The translations under genes and the position numbers were made by a program. DNA of 64,000 nucleotides, from assembly GCA_016707605.1 (NCBI GenBank), contig JADJHJ010000001.1:1-64000 (forward strand). Direction: 5' to 3'. Shown piece by piece: positions 23,119-31,203 of this stretch (its first letter is position 1; each line of letters starts with the position of its first letter). The notes under the pieces were generated by a model that had not been told where the DNA came from, searched no databases, and saw nothing but the letters and a program-made list of their open reading frames with translations. This DNA is from Candidatus Promineofilum glycogenicum (lineage in GTDB: Bacteria; Chloroflexota; Anaerolineae; Promineifilales; Promineifilaceae).

Positions 23119-24050
23119 GATGTTGGCGCGCGCCCGAACTCCGGCGCGAACTGTTGCAGAAAGTCGTTGACCAGTTGCCGGTAGGCGGCGAAGTCGGTCA
23201 GGATGTCGCGGGCGTGGGGCGCGCCCCAGTCGGTCAGGTGCAGCACCGTGCGGCTCTGGTCGCTGTGGGCGTAGATGTCCTCGGAGTGGGTGGAGAAGGT
23301 GTACTCGTCGGTCAGGGAGTGGACGAGCAGGATGGGCATCTGCGCCTCGGTTACGGTGCGCTCTGGGGCGACGGCCTGCACGTCGAAGTCGGCGCGCAAC
23401 TCGGCCACGGCCAGCGCGCCGGGCAGCACCAGCGGAGCCAGGCCGGGGAACAACTGCCGTGCCTGATAGCCGACGATCTCTTCCATCTCGCTGTAGGCCG
23501 AGTCGGCGGCGACGAAAGCCAGGTCGGGGGCCAGCGGGGCCAGTTGCAGCGCCGTGGCCGCGCCGTAGGATACGCCGAAGACGCCGATCTGCGATTGCTC
23601 CAGCCCGGCGCGCTGGCCAAACCAGTCCAGAGCGACCAGGGCGTCCTGCTTCTCATAGAAGCCGTAGGTATGGAAGGCGTCGCTGCTGTCGCCGTGGCCG
23701 CGGTGGTCGTAGGCCAGGATGTCGCAGCCGCGCTCCCAGAACAGCGGCGCCCAGTTGAGAGCGTGATAGCGCGTGCCGGTGAAGCCGTGGAGGAACAGCA
23801 GGCCGCAGCCGGCGTCGGCCGGGTTGTCGAAGTACCAACCGGCCAGCGTCACTTCACCGGTGTCGATGCGCACCTCTTCCGGCTCCGGCAAGCCGCTGCT
23901 GGCCGGTGTGTCCCCTTCGGCCCGCGCCTCGGCGATACTTTCGGTTGGCCCGTTGAGCAGGATTTCGGAGAAGTACCAACTGGCCCCGACGTAGACCAGG
24001 GCCAGCAAAAGCACGATGACCAGGATAATCCACAAACCCTTGCGTCGCAT
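23115..24050 (-). CDS. Membrane-anchored alpha/beta hydrolase
   Basis: Serine hydrolase with an N-terminal membrane anchor (LWIILVIVLLLALVYVGASW). The fold shows LLFLHGFTGTRYHALNWAPL (HG oxyanion motif), ILAYDHRGHGDSSD, IGVFGVSYGAATALQLA (nucleophile elbow GxSxG), and C-terminal ILLVHSLTDEYTF (acid) and LTDWGAPHARDIL (His). It is intact in one frame, 311 residues. It overlaps the YqeC start by four bases and lies in the Mo-hydroxylase operon. A related gene follows at 24144-25130. The substrate is unknown; a role tied to the hydroxylase substrate (an ester or amide) is a guess. Confidence 0.85.
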   Translation of the reverse strand: MRRKGLWIILVIVLLLALVYVGASWYFSEILLNGPTESIAEARAEGDTPASSGLPEPEEVRIDTGEVTLAGWYFDNPADAGCGLLFLHGFTGTRYHALNWAPLFWERGCDILAYDHRGHGDSSDAFHTYGFYEKQDALVALDWFGQRAGLEQSQIGVFGVSYGAATALQLAPLAPDLAFVAADSAYSEMEEIVGYQARQLFPGLAPLVLPGALAVAELRADFDVQAVAPERTVTEAQMPILLVHSLTDEYTFSTHSEDIYAHSDQSRTVLHLTDWGAPHARDILTDFAAYRQLVNDFLQQFAPEFGRAPTS

Positions 24051-24062
24051 TTAAACCTCAAA

Positions 24063-24194
24063 GAAACCACAGATTACACAGATTTCACAGATTAATGCAG
24101 CGATGTCTAACTTGAAGCGTTGGTCTGCTCAAAGTCCGCTATCCTAGAATACGCAATGCCGCAAATCTGTGAAATCTGCGTAATCTGTGGTTTC
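24063..24194. repeat. 31-bp inverted repeat, CAGATT family
   Basis: Arms 24063-24093 and 24164-24194 match at 30 of 31 positions as an inverted repeat with a 70-base loop. The right arm, reverse-complemented, is identical over all 31 bases to the left arm at 61405-61435. The right arm is translated as the end of the second hydrolase (RETTDYADFTDL). Confidence 0.85.
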
Positions 24195-25130
24195 TCTCTT
24201 CAGCGTCGGCAGACCAAAGTCCCGGCGTACTCGAGCCAGGAACGCCTCGAACAGCACTTGATAGGCGGCGAAGTCGGTGCCGATGTCGGCGGCGTGGGAC
24301 GATCCCCACTCGTTGACGTGCAGCACCGTCCGGCTCTGCTCGCTGTTGGCGAAGATGGCTTCGGAGTGGGTGTAGGGGGTGAAGTCGTCGGTGCGCGAAT
24401 GGATGAGCAGGATGGGCATTTGCGCTTCGGCAACGGCCGCTTCGGGCGAGACGGCTGCCGGATCAAAGCCGGCCCGCAGCCCGGCCACCCACAGCGCGCC
24501 AGGCGTCAGCAGGCCGCCCAGCGCCGGCCCCAGCAGCTCCGTGGCGCGATGGCCGATGATGGCCGACATGCAGCTATAGGATCAATCGGCCAGGACGAAC
24601 GGCGCTTCGGGGATCAGCGGCGCCAGTTGCAGCGCCGTGGCCGCGCCATAGGACACGCCGCCGACGGCCATGCGCGACGGGTCGAGGCCGGCGCGCTGGG
24701 CGAACCAGTCCCGCGCCGCCAGGGCGTCTTCCTTCTCATGGTAGCCGTAGGCAGGAGGCCGGCGTGCTCTCGCCGTGGCCGCGGTGGTCGTAGGCCAGCA
24801 AGTCGCAGCCGCGCGGCCAGAACAGGGGCGCCCAGTAAAGCGCCTCGTAGCGCGTGCCGGTGAAGCCGTGCATGAACAGTACACCACAATCGCCGTTAGC
24901 CGGGTTGTCGAAGTACCAGCCGCTTAGCGTCACTTCGCCGGCGTCGATGGCGATCACCTCCGGCTCCGGCAGGCCGAAGTCGGCCGGGCGGCCGGCCTGG
25001 GCCTGGGCCTCGGCCAGCGAGCGCGCCGGCGGGGCAATAGCGATGTTGGCGAAGTACCAACCGGCGGCCAGATAGGCCGCCAGCAGAACACAACGACGAC
25101 AGCCAACCCAATCCACAACTTCCTTCGCAT
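24144..25130 (-). CDS. Second membrane-anchored alpha/beta hydrolase, frameshifted and with an in-frame TGA
   Basis: Paralogue of the 23115-24050 gene. MRRKLWIGLAVVV starts it, then (shifted) YLAAGWYFANIAIAPPARSL, GVLFMHGFTGTRYEALYWAP, LAYDHRGHGESTPAS, MAVGGVSYGAATALQLAPLI with the GVSYGA elbow, PILLIHSRTDDFTPYTHSEA and HVNEWGSSHAADIGTDFAAY. Frame changes near 25090 and 24770. An in-frame TGA follows FVLAD, where the paralogue has Ser in FVAADSAYS. The C-terminal residues RETTDYADFTDLRHCVF come from an intergenic repeat (24164-24194). May be a decaying duplicate or a sequence error. Confidence 0.65.
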
Positions 25131-25995
25131 AGCCAGTCCTCTCCTCTTGCGCCCAACCAGGTCAATAGCGCCTCCAGCACACCGCCGCCAATGGCCAGCG
25201 CCTTCTCCGAGATGGTGAAGCACGTCGCCCCATCGCCGCGCGGGTCTACGTCGCCGATCTTGAGCCTGGCGGGCACGGCCGTCCCCGGCGCGATCAACCC
25301 GCGAGCCACGCCGTCGAAGGGGGCAATGACCGGCTGCCATCGACCTCGCCCAACACCTCGCCCTCGCGCACGCGGTCGCCGATCTCCTTGCGCCACTGCA
25401 CAACTCCGGCCGCCGGCGCGCGCAGCACCCGCTCCGCCCCCTTGCCGCTGACGATCCCCGGCGTGCCGGTGTTGGCCTCGGCCGCGCCCTCCCAGATGAC
25501 GCGGCCGAGGCGGTGGCCGCGGTTGGTCTCGATGACGGCGTGGCAATCGACGCCGGCGGTGTAGCCGGGGCCGAGGGCGATGACCAGAGGGGCCTGGTCT
25601 ATCGTCGTATCGAGGTTGCGTTTGGCCATGCGGGCGTCAATCAGAATGAGTGACGAGTGACGAGTGACGAGTGACGAGTTAGGAAGCGGCGAGTGGCGGG
25701 GGCGGGTGGCGGAAGGGCGCGGGGGCAGGTCCGGCGCGACGAGGACGGGGATGACGCCGGTGGGGGCGAGTTGCAGGGCTTCGTCGGGTGAATCGACGCG
25801 GACGGCGCGCAGGTCTTCGACAGTGATGTGCCTCTCGCGCACGGCCGAGGCCAGGGCCACCCGCCGCCGGACGACGAGCGGATCGGGCAGCTCCAGGACG
25901 ACAATGGGGAAGCCGGCCTTGTGCAGCCGGTAGGCGACCCCGGTGGCCAGGTCGCCGCCGCCGCGGAGGAGGATGAGGTGATCGGGGAAGAGCAT
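25131..25995 (-). CDS. yqeB: YqeB (EF2563 family) selenium-dependent Mo hydroxylase accessory protein, frameshifted
   Basis: Protein required for labile-selenium molybdenum hydroxylases. It starts MLFPDHLILLRGGGDLATGV, a Rossmann-like nucleotide site, then AYRLHKAGFPIVVLELPDPL and VRRRVALASAVRERHITVED. After an insert (25648-25679) come LIDARMAKRNLDTTIDQAPL and VIALGPGYTAGVDCHAVIET, then IWEGAAEANTGTPGIVSGKG. A lipoyl-like end (RAPAAGVVQWRKEIGDRVRE) follows. A frame change near 25345 separates it from APFDGVARGLIAPGTAVPAR and ISEKALAIGGGVLEALLTWL. No clear stop is visible before the next gene start (25130), so the end is approximate. Confidence 0.78.
25648..25679. repeat. Heptamer tandem repeat GAGTGAC x4 inside yqeB
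   Basis: Four perfect copies of GAGTGAC (25648-25675) plus a partial fifth. On the minus strand they translate as part of NSSLVTRHSSLI, in frame, between the conserved VAPDLPPRP region and LIDARMAKRN. A 7-base unit is not a multiple of 3, yet the reading frame stays open across it. Confidence 0.85.
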
Positions 25996-26078
25996 GGGCG
26001 GGTATGGTAGCGAGAAGAGGGGGGCACCCTGCGGGCCTGGGGCCCCTCCCCGGCGCCGGGCTGGGCCGGACCCGCGAA

Positions 26079-28373
26079 TCAGCGCGGGGGGGGGGGGGGG
26101 GGGGGGGGGGGCCGGCTCCTCTTAACGCCGCCGAAGCCTTCTTCAATCACCCGCCACGGCAACACCGGAATCTCATCAAACCACACCCCCGTGGCGTCAT
26201 GCAAGGCGGCGACGACGGCCGGGGCCAGGGGCATGAAGGGCATCTCGGCCATGCCGCGCGCGCCCCACGGGCCGAGCGGGTCGGGCACTTCGACCAGCAC
26301 CGAGTCGACCTTCTCCGGAATGTCCTTGATGCCGGGGATGAGGTACTGGCTCAGCAGCGGGTTGACGATGCGGCCGTCCTTCACCTGCAAATTCTCCATC
26401 AGCGCATAGCCGAACGCCTGCACCACCGCGCCCTCGATCTGCCCGGTGACGTTGGTGTGGTTGATGACCTGCCCCACGTCGTCGGCGCAGACGACGCGCT
26501 CGACGTGGATGTAGCCCGTCTCCACGTCCACGGCCAGATCGACGATCTCGGCTACGTAGCCGTAGGTGAAGTTGGGCATCGAGCGGCCCGTCTCCGCGTC
26601 ATAGGGCTGGGTCGGCGGCGGGCGGTAGGTGACGTGGGCAATGGCCGGGCGGTCTTCGTCGGTCCACTTGGCCAGCGCCTCTTCGGCCGCCAGGCGGATG
26701 GAGTTGCCGGCCATGAACGTCATGCGCGAGGCCGACACCGAGCCGGAGTTGCCGCTGGTGGCCGTGTCTGACAGGTCTAGCTCGACCATCTCGACCGGCA
26801 CGCCGACGGCCGCGGCGGCCATCTGCTTGAAGGCGGTGTGCGACCCCTGGCCGACTTCGGCCCCGGCGTGGCGCAGCACGACGCGCTCGATCTCTTTGCC
26901 GCCGTGCAACTCGATGATCGCCTCGCACTGCTCCGGCGCGCCGAAGGAGAAGCCGACGTTCTTAAAGGAGCAGGCGATGCCCCGCCCGCGGCGGATGGTG
27001 TTGGGGTCGGTGGGCAGGGACTGGAAGAGGGAGCGCTGGGCGAAGACGTCGACCGTCGGCCGCCCCATGTCGCGGCTCGTGCCCCAGCCGGCCGCCTGGG
27101 CCGCGGCCTCGATCACCTCAGCCATGCTGACGCCGGGCGGGATGGGCGTCTGCGTCGTCAACAGGCTGCCCTCGCGCAACACGTTCTTCAGCCGAAGCTC
27201 GACCGGGTCCATGCCCAGCGCCTCGGCCAGCTTGTTCATCTGGCACTCGGCGGCGAACGCCCCCTGTGGCCCGCCGAAGCCGCGGAACGCGCCGCCGGGG
27301 ACGTTGTTGGTCGTCACGGCGTAGCTGTCCACCTGGGCGTTGGGGATTTCGTAGGGGCCGGTGACCATCAGGTTGGCGTTGCCCAGCACCTTGGGGCTGG
27401 TGTAGGTGTAGGCCCCGCTGTCGAGGATGAGTTCGGCCTCGACGGCGGTTAGCTTGCCGTCCTTCGTCGCCCCCCACTTGGTCGTCACCCACGCCTCATG
27501 GCGCTTGTGGTGGCCGACGATGCTCTCCTCGCGCGACCAGATGACGCGCACCGGCCGGTCGATGCCCCGTTCGTGCAGCCGCAGCGCCGCCAGACCGAGG
27601 ACGATCTGCAGCGACATATCCTCGCGCCCGCCGAACGCGCCGCCGATGGCCGGGTACTTGACGCGCACCCGGTCGGCGGGCAGGTTAAGGGCGTGGGCAA
27701 CCTGCCGGCGGTCCTCGTGCGTCCACTGGCCGGCGATTTCGACCGTCACCCGCCCTTCGTCGTCGATGTAGCCGACGCCGGCTTCGGGTTGCAGGTAGGC
27801 GTGCTCCTGATGGGGCAGATGGTAGCGCCCCTCGACCACGACCTCGGCCGCGGCCCAGCCGGCGGCCATGTCCCCCTTGCGAATCTTGTAGTGCTTCAGG
27901 ACGTTGCTGCCGTGCCAGGGGTGCAGCACCAACTCGTCCTTCATCGCCACATGCACATCGGTCACGAGCGGCAGTTGCTCCCACTCGACGCGGATGAGGG
28001 CCGCGGCGCGGGCGGCGTCGGCCTCCGTCTCGGCCACGACCAGGGCCACGTGGTCGCCCTCCCACAGGCTGATGTCGCTGTAGGGCTTGTCGCTGCCCAG
28101 GCCGACGAACACCGGCTGGTCGGGCAGGCCCAGGCCGTACTCATTGACCGGCACGTCGGCGGCGGTGAAGATGGCCACGACGCCGGGCGCGGACGCGGCG
28201 GCGCTGGTGTCCATCGCCAGCATTCGGGCGTGGGGCTGGCCGCTGAAGAGGACGCGGCCGAAGAGCAGGTGCGGCGGCGTGATGTCGCCGGGGTAGAGGG
28301 CCGCGCCGGTGACTTTGTCGCGGGCGTCCACGCGCTCTTCGACGCGGGCGCGGAGGATGGTGTCGGTGGTCAT
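26079..28373 (-). CDS. Xanthine dehydrogenase-family molybdenum-binding subunit
   Basis: Large catalytic subunit (764 residues) of a molybdenum hydroxylase. It starts VEERVDARDKVTGAALYPGD, includes YPAIGGAFGGREDMSLQIVL (Mo-pterin site motif GGAFGGRE), PGGAFRGFGGPQGAFAAECQ (second conserved Mo-site loop), VLRHAGAEVGQGSHTAFKQM (the EVGQG glutamate region) and VVCADDVGQVINHTNVTGQI. It overlaps the FAD/2Fe-2S subunit by four bases (ATGA), so translation is probably coupled. The C-terminus ends GFGGVKRSR and then runs into a C-tract (26086-26111) read as prolines, so the true end is uncertain. Neighbouring YqeB/YqeC suggest a labile-selenium enzyme; the substrate (purine, nicotinate or other heterocycle or aldehyde) cannot be told. 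Confidence 0.88.
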   Translation of the reverse strand: MTTDTILRARVEERVDARDKVTGAALYPGDITPPHLLFGRVLFSGQPHARMLAMDTSAAASAPGVVAIFTAADVPVNEYGLGLPDQPVFVGLGSDKPYSDISLWEGDHVALVVAETEADAARAAALIRVEWEQLPLVTDVHVAMKDELVLHPWHGSNVLKHYKIRKGDMAAGWAAAEVVVEGRYHLPHQEHAYLQPEAGVGYIDDEGRVTVEIAGQWTHEDRRQVAHALNLPADRVRVKYPAIGGAFGGREDMSLQIVLGLAALRLHERGIDRPVRVIWSREESIVGHHKRHEAWVTTKWGATKDGKLTAVEAELILDSGAYTYTSPKVLGNANLMVTGPYEIPNAQVDSYAVTTNNVPGGAFRGFGGPQGAFAAECQMNKLAEALGMDPVELRLKNVLREGSLLTTQTPIPPGVSMAEVIEAAAQAAGWGTSRDMGRPTVDVFAQRSLFQSLPTDPNTIRRGRGIACSFKNVGFSFGAPEQCEAIIELHGGKEIERVVLRHAGAEVGQGSHTAFKQMAAAAVGVPVEMVELDLSDTATSGNSGSVSASRMTFMAGNSIRLAAEEALAKWTDEDRPAIAHVTYRPPPTQPYDAETGRSMPNFTYGYVAEIVDLAVDVETGYIHVERVVCADDVGQVINHTNVTGQIEGAVVQAFGYALMENLQVKDGRIVNPLLSQYLIPGIKDIPEKVDSVLVEVPDPLGPWGARGMAEMPFMPLAPAVVAALHDATGVWFDEIPVLPWRVIEEGFGGVKRSRPPPPPPPPPR
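26086..26111. repeat. Poly-G tract of 26 bases
   Basis: An uninterrupted run of 26 G on the plus strand (C on the coding strand of the Mo-binding subunit) right at the 3' end of that gene. It would encode a run of prolines after GVKRSR. Its length is unlikely to be exact in any assembly. Confidence 0.85.
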
Positions 28374-29815
28374 AGCTTTGCCGCCTCATGAACGGCCTCA
28401 ATGATCTTGTAGTACCCCGTGCAACGACACAGATTGCCGGAGAACGCCTGCCCGATCTGTACCGGGTCGGGCGCGGGCTTCTCGTCCAGCAGCTTGGCCC
28501 CGGCCATCAGGAAGCCGGGGATGCAGTAGCCGCACTGCACCGCGCCGGTCTTGATGAAGGCGCGCTGGATGGGGTGCAGCCCGTCGTCGCCGGCCAGCCC
28601 CTCGATGGTGACGATCTGCGCCCGATGGGCGCGGGCGGCGGGCACGAGGCAGGCCATGACGGCCATGCCGTCGAGGTAGACGGTGCAGGCTCCGCACTCC
28701 CCCTCGGCGCAGCCCTCTTTGGTGCCGGTCAGCAACGCCTCTTCGCGCAGCCAGCGCATGAGCGTCTTGCCCACGCCCGGCGCGCTGACGGCGCGGCCGT
28801 TGACCGTGGCCTCGATGGGCGTGTCCGGGCCGAAGGAGGCGGCGTAGGCCGGGCCGGTGGGGAACGCGCCGCCGGTGTCGCCCCACAGCATGGCCGGGTC
28901 GGCCGGCCAGTTCTCGCGCTCGCGGCCGTCGCGCAGGGCGACAAGGGCGCGGCGGGTCATCACCTCGACCATCTCGGCCCGGTAGGCGGCCGGGCCGCGC
29001 ACGTCGTCGATGGGCGTGGCCGCCGACGCAGCCAGCGCGGCGGCGACGGTGATGGTGTCGTCTGTCAGTTTCCGGCCGCCCAGATAGTCCTCGGCCGTCG
29101 CGGCGTTGATGATCGTCGGCGCGACGCTGCCCAGCGTCAGGCGGGCCTCGGTGATCGTCTGGCCGTCGGCGGCGAAGTCGAGCACCAGCGCCAGGTGGAC
29201 GACGGAGATGGCCTGCGCCCGCCGCAGGCCGAGCTTGACGAAGATGCCGCGCGCGCTGGCCGGCAGGGGGGCGAAGACGATGTCCACCAGCAACTCATCC
29301 GGCGTCATGACCGTCTTGCGCACGCCGCTGTAGAAGTCGGCCAGCCGCACCATGCGCCAGCCGCGCGTCGAGGCCAGGATGACCTGGGCATCGAGGGCGC
29401 GCAGGGCGGAGATGGTGTCGTTGGCCGGGCTGGCCGTGATGAGGTTGCCGGCGACGGTGGCCCGGTTGCGCAGTTGCGGCGAGGCGATCTCGAAGCAGGC
29501 CTGGGCCAGCGGCAGGGCGTGGTCGACGACGTCGCGCGCGGCGACGACCTGGTTGTGCGTGACCAGCGCGCCGAGGTGGATGAGGCCGTCGGCGTCGCGG
29601 CTGATGGTGTTGAGTTCGGGCAGGCGGGTGATGTCGATGAGCGTCGTCACGTCGTGGCGCAGCCCGCGCTCCATCTCCAGCAGCAGGTCGGTGCCGCCGG
29701 CGACGACGCGCGCGGCGCGGCCGTGGCGGGCCAATAGCTCCAGCGCCGAAGCCAGATCGGCCGGAATCTCATACCGTTCGAGGTGGTGAGGGGTGTTGTG
29801 GGTGAACATAGGCAA
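28370..29815 (-). CDS. Molybdenum hydroxylase FAD subunit fused to the 2Fe-2S subunit
   Basis: Electron-transfer subunit (481 residues). Residues 1-280 are the FAD domain (PCMH type) with VVAGGTDLLLEMERG and LRNRATVAGNLITASPANDT, then a CO-dehydrogenase flavoprotein-like C-terminal part. From about 325 on comes a [2Fe-2S] subunit: ATVNGRAVSAPGVGKTLMRW, EGCAEGECGACTVYLDGMAV (the plant ferredoxin-like cluster, C-x4-C-x2-C-x-n-C) and VQCGYCIPGFLMAGAKLLDE with NLCRCTGYYKI (second cluster, CxxC ... CxC). In most systems these are two genes, so the FAD-then-FeS order in one chain is notable. Start at 29815 lies 14 bases after the XdhC stop. Confidence 0.88.
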   Translation of the reverse strand: MPMFTHNTPHHLERYEIPADLASALELLARHGRAARVVAGGTDLLLEMERGLRHDVTTLIDITRLPELNTISRDADGLIHLGALVTHNQVVAARDVVDHALPLAQACFEIASPQLRNRATVAGNLITASPANDTISALRALDAQVILASTRGWRMVRLADFYSGVRKTVMTPDELLVDIVFAPLPASARGIFVKLGLRRAQAISVVHLALVLDFAADGQTITEARLTLGSVAPTIINAATAEDYLGGRKLTDDTITVAAALAASAATPIDDVRGPAAYRAEMVEVMTRRALVALRDGRERENWPADPAMLWGDTGGAFPTGPAYAASFGPDTPIEATVNGRAVSAPGVGKTLMRWLREEALLTGTKEGCAEGECGACTVYLDGMAVMACLVPAARAHRAQIVTIEGLAGDDGLHPIQRAFIKTGAVQCGYCIPGFLMAGAKLLDEKPAPDPVQIGQAFSGNLCRCTGYYKIIEAVHEAAKL

Positions 29816-29828
29816 ATATAAGAAGTGA

Positions 29829-30644
29829 TTATCCGCCGATCGGTCGCCCGTCGCCGCCGCGCTGGGCCATGATGATCTGGGCCATGATGCTGACGGCGAT
29901 CTCGGCCGGCGACTCGGCGTTGAGTTCCAGGCCGATAGGGGCCACGACGCGCCCCAGCCGTTCGGTGGCCACGCCGTCGGCCAGCAGTTGGCGCTGTGTC
30001 TCCTGCCAGCGGCGGCGGCTGCCCATGACGCCGATGTAGGCGGCGGGCGCGTCCAGCAGGTGGGGCAGTATCTGCCGGTCGAGGCCGACGTTGCGGGTCA
30101 CGACGGCGACGTAGGTGCGCGCGTCGATGGGCTGGGCAAGCAGCGCCTCGGGCAGCGGGCCGGAGAGTCGAATATCGGCGTCGGGCACGTTCTGCGGCGT
30201 GGCCAGTTCGGCGCGGTCGTCCCAGGCGACGACGCGGTAGCCCAGCCAGTGGCCCAGCGAGACCAGGGCGCGGCCGACGTGGCCGCAGCCCAGCACGTAG
30301 AGCGTGGCCGGCGACAGGTGCGGCTCGACGTAGATCTCTACGCTGCCGCCGCAGACGCCGGGGTCGCCGCGCTGCGGGTCAACGAGCGAGTAGGGGACGA
30401 GGCGCGTCTGGCCGTCGCGCAGCGCCTCGGCCGCCGCGGCCACGACGCGCGCTTCCATCTCGCCGCCGCCGATGGTGCCCAGGGTGCGGCCGTCGCCGTA
30501 GACGAGCATCTTCGTGCCCGCGTGGCGCGGCACCGACCCCTGGTCGCGGATGATGACGGCCAGGGCCACCGGTTCGCGCCGGTTCTGGGCGGCCAGAAGC
30601 TCCTGGAGAACTTGTTGGTCTTCGCCGGTCATTGGGCAGTTCAC
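29829..30644 (-). CDS. XdhC-type molybdenum cofactor insertion protein
   Basis: XdhC/CoxI proteins bind Moco, help load sulfurated cofactor into the hydroxylase and may be lost when it is not required. The N-terminal CoxI domain reads PVALAVIIRDQGSVPRHAGT and MLVYGDGRTLGTIGGGEMEA (the GG-x-E motif). The C-terminal Rossmann domain has TLYVLGCGHVGRALVSLGHW and YIGVMGSRRRWQETQRQLLA. Intact at 271 residues. It heads the hydroxylase run as read on the minus strand. A palindrome (30652-30676) separates it from the small lipoprotein gene upstream. Confidence 0.88.
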   Translation of the reverse strand: MNCPMTGEDQQVLQELLAAQNRREPVALAVIIRDQGSVPRHAGTKMLVYGDGRTLGTIGGGEMEARVVAAAAEALRDGQTRLVPYSLVDPQRGDPGVCGGSVEIYVEPHLSPATLYVLGCGHVGRALVSLGHWLGYRVVAWDDRAELATPQNVPDADIRLSGPLPEALLAQPIDARTYVAVVTRNVGLDRQILPHLLDAPAAYIGVMGSRRRWQETQRQLLADGVATERLGRVVAPIGLELNAESPAEIAVSIMAQIIMAQRGGDGRPIGG

Positions 30645-30651
30645 TCAGCCT

Positions 30652-30676
30652 TCAGAGGTGGGCCGCCCACCTCTGA
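30652..30676. repeat. 25-bp palindrome between lipoprotein gene and xdhC
   Basis: Arms TCAGAGGTGGGC and GCCCACCTCTGA are perfect inverted repeats with a single central C. Flanking AGCC/GGCT can extend the stem. It lies after the lipoprotein stop and just before the xdhC start on the minus strand, so it may terminate the one or regulate the other. No U-run follows. Confidence 0.7.
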
Positions 30677-30690
30677 GGGCTACGGTCACT

Positions 30691-31089
30691 CTAGGGTCGC
30701 GCGATGCACCACTCCGACACCCAGGCGTTCTTGCCTTCGCCTTCCACGCGGTAGAAAAGGTGGGGGAAGGGCGTGGATTCGACGGTCAGGGGGACGCGGT
30801 CGCGGGCGGCGATGAGCTGGCGGTCGCTTACTTCGCGGACGTTGACCGGGGTCTCGTCCAGAAAGAAGCGATTGTGATCGACGACGGCCGGCCGGCCCTC
30901 GTTAGCCAGCACGGCGCGGCGGTCATCGAGCAGCACGCCGCACTGCCCACGCTCGGCGCACTCGTCGGTACAGACGATGACGGCCGCTTCGTCCACGGCC
31001 AGCGGCACCGCATCGCCGCGACAGGCGGCCAGATAGAGGGCCAGGGCGAACACCGCGGCGAAGACGAGGGTCGGGCGCAGTCGGGACAT
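30691..31089 (-). CDS. Small lipoprotein of unknown function
   Basis: 132 residues. MSRLRPTLVFAAVFALALYL followed by AACRGD gives a signal peptide with a lipobox (LAAC), so the protein should be attached to the outside of the membrane. The mature part has four more cysteines (CTDECAERGQC) close together, then RQLIAARDRVPLTVESTPFP, which looks like a beta-rich SH3-like end. No known family recognised. On the minus strand a TACACT (31101-31106) could serve as -10 with an almost leaderless start. The gene lies after the alpha-2-macroglobulin gene, separated by a hairpin repeat. Confidence 0.65.
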   Translation of the reverse strand: MSRLRPTLVFAAVFALALYLAACRGDAVPLAVDEAAVIVCTDECAERGQCGVLLDDRRAVLANEGRPAVVDHNRFFLDETPVNVREVSDRQLIAARDRVPLTVESTPFPHLFYRVEGEGKNAWVSEWCIARP

Positions 31090-31137
31090 CACTGCGCTCT
31101 AGTGTAGCAGAACTGTCCAGGGGCTAGGGAATAGGGG

Positions 31138-31200
31138 CCAGGTTCAGGTTCCAGGGGCCAGGAAGACGACTCTTCCTGGCCCCTGGAACCTGGAACCTGG
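31138..31200. repeat. Long hairpin repeat of CCAGGTTC/AGGTTCC words
   Basis: Arm 31138-31166 and arm 31171-31200 are inverted repeats of 29 and 30 bases that match except for one indel, with a four-base loop (CGAC). It sits three bases after the alpha-2-macroglobulin stop on the minus strand and would form a very stable stem, probably ending that transcript, although no U-run follows. Confidence 0.85.
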
Positions 31201-31203
31201 TTT

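Noticed and set aside
24560..24600. Selenocysteine reading of the TGA in the second hydrolase
   Set aside because: No SECIS-like stem was evident, the paralogue has Ser there and not Cys, and the gene has other errors. Damage or a sequence error is simpler.
26040..26111. Poly-G tract as a designed contingency locus
   Set aside because: Length cannot be trusted, no surface antigen is involved, and it sits at the end of a catalytic subunit; kept only as a feature to check.
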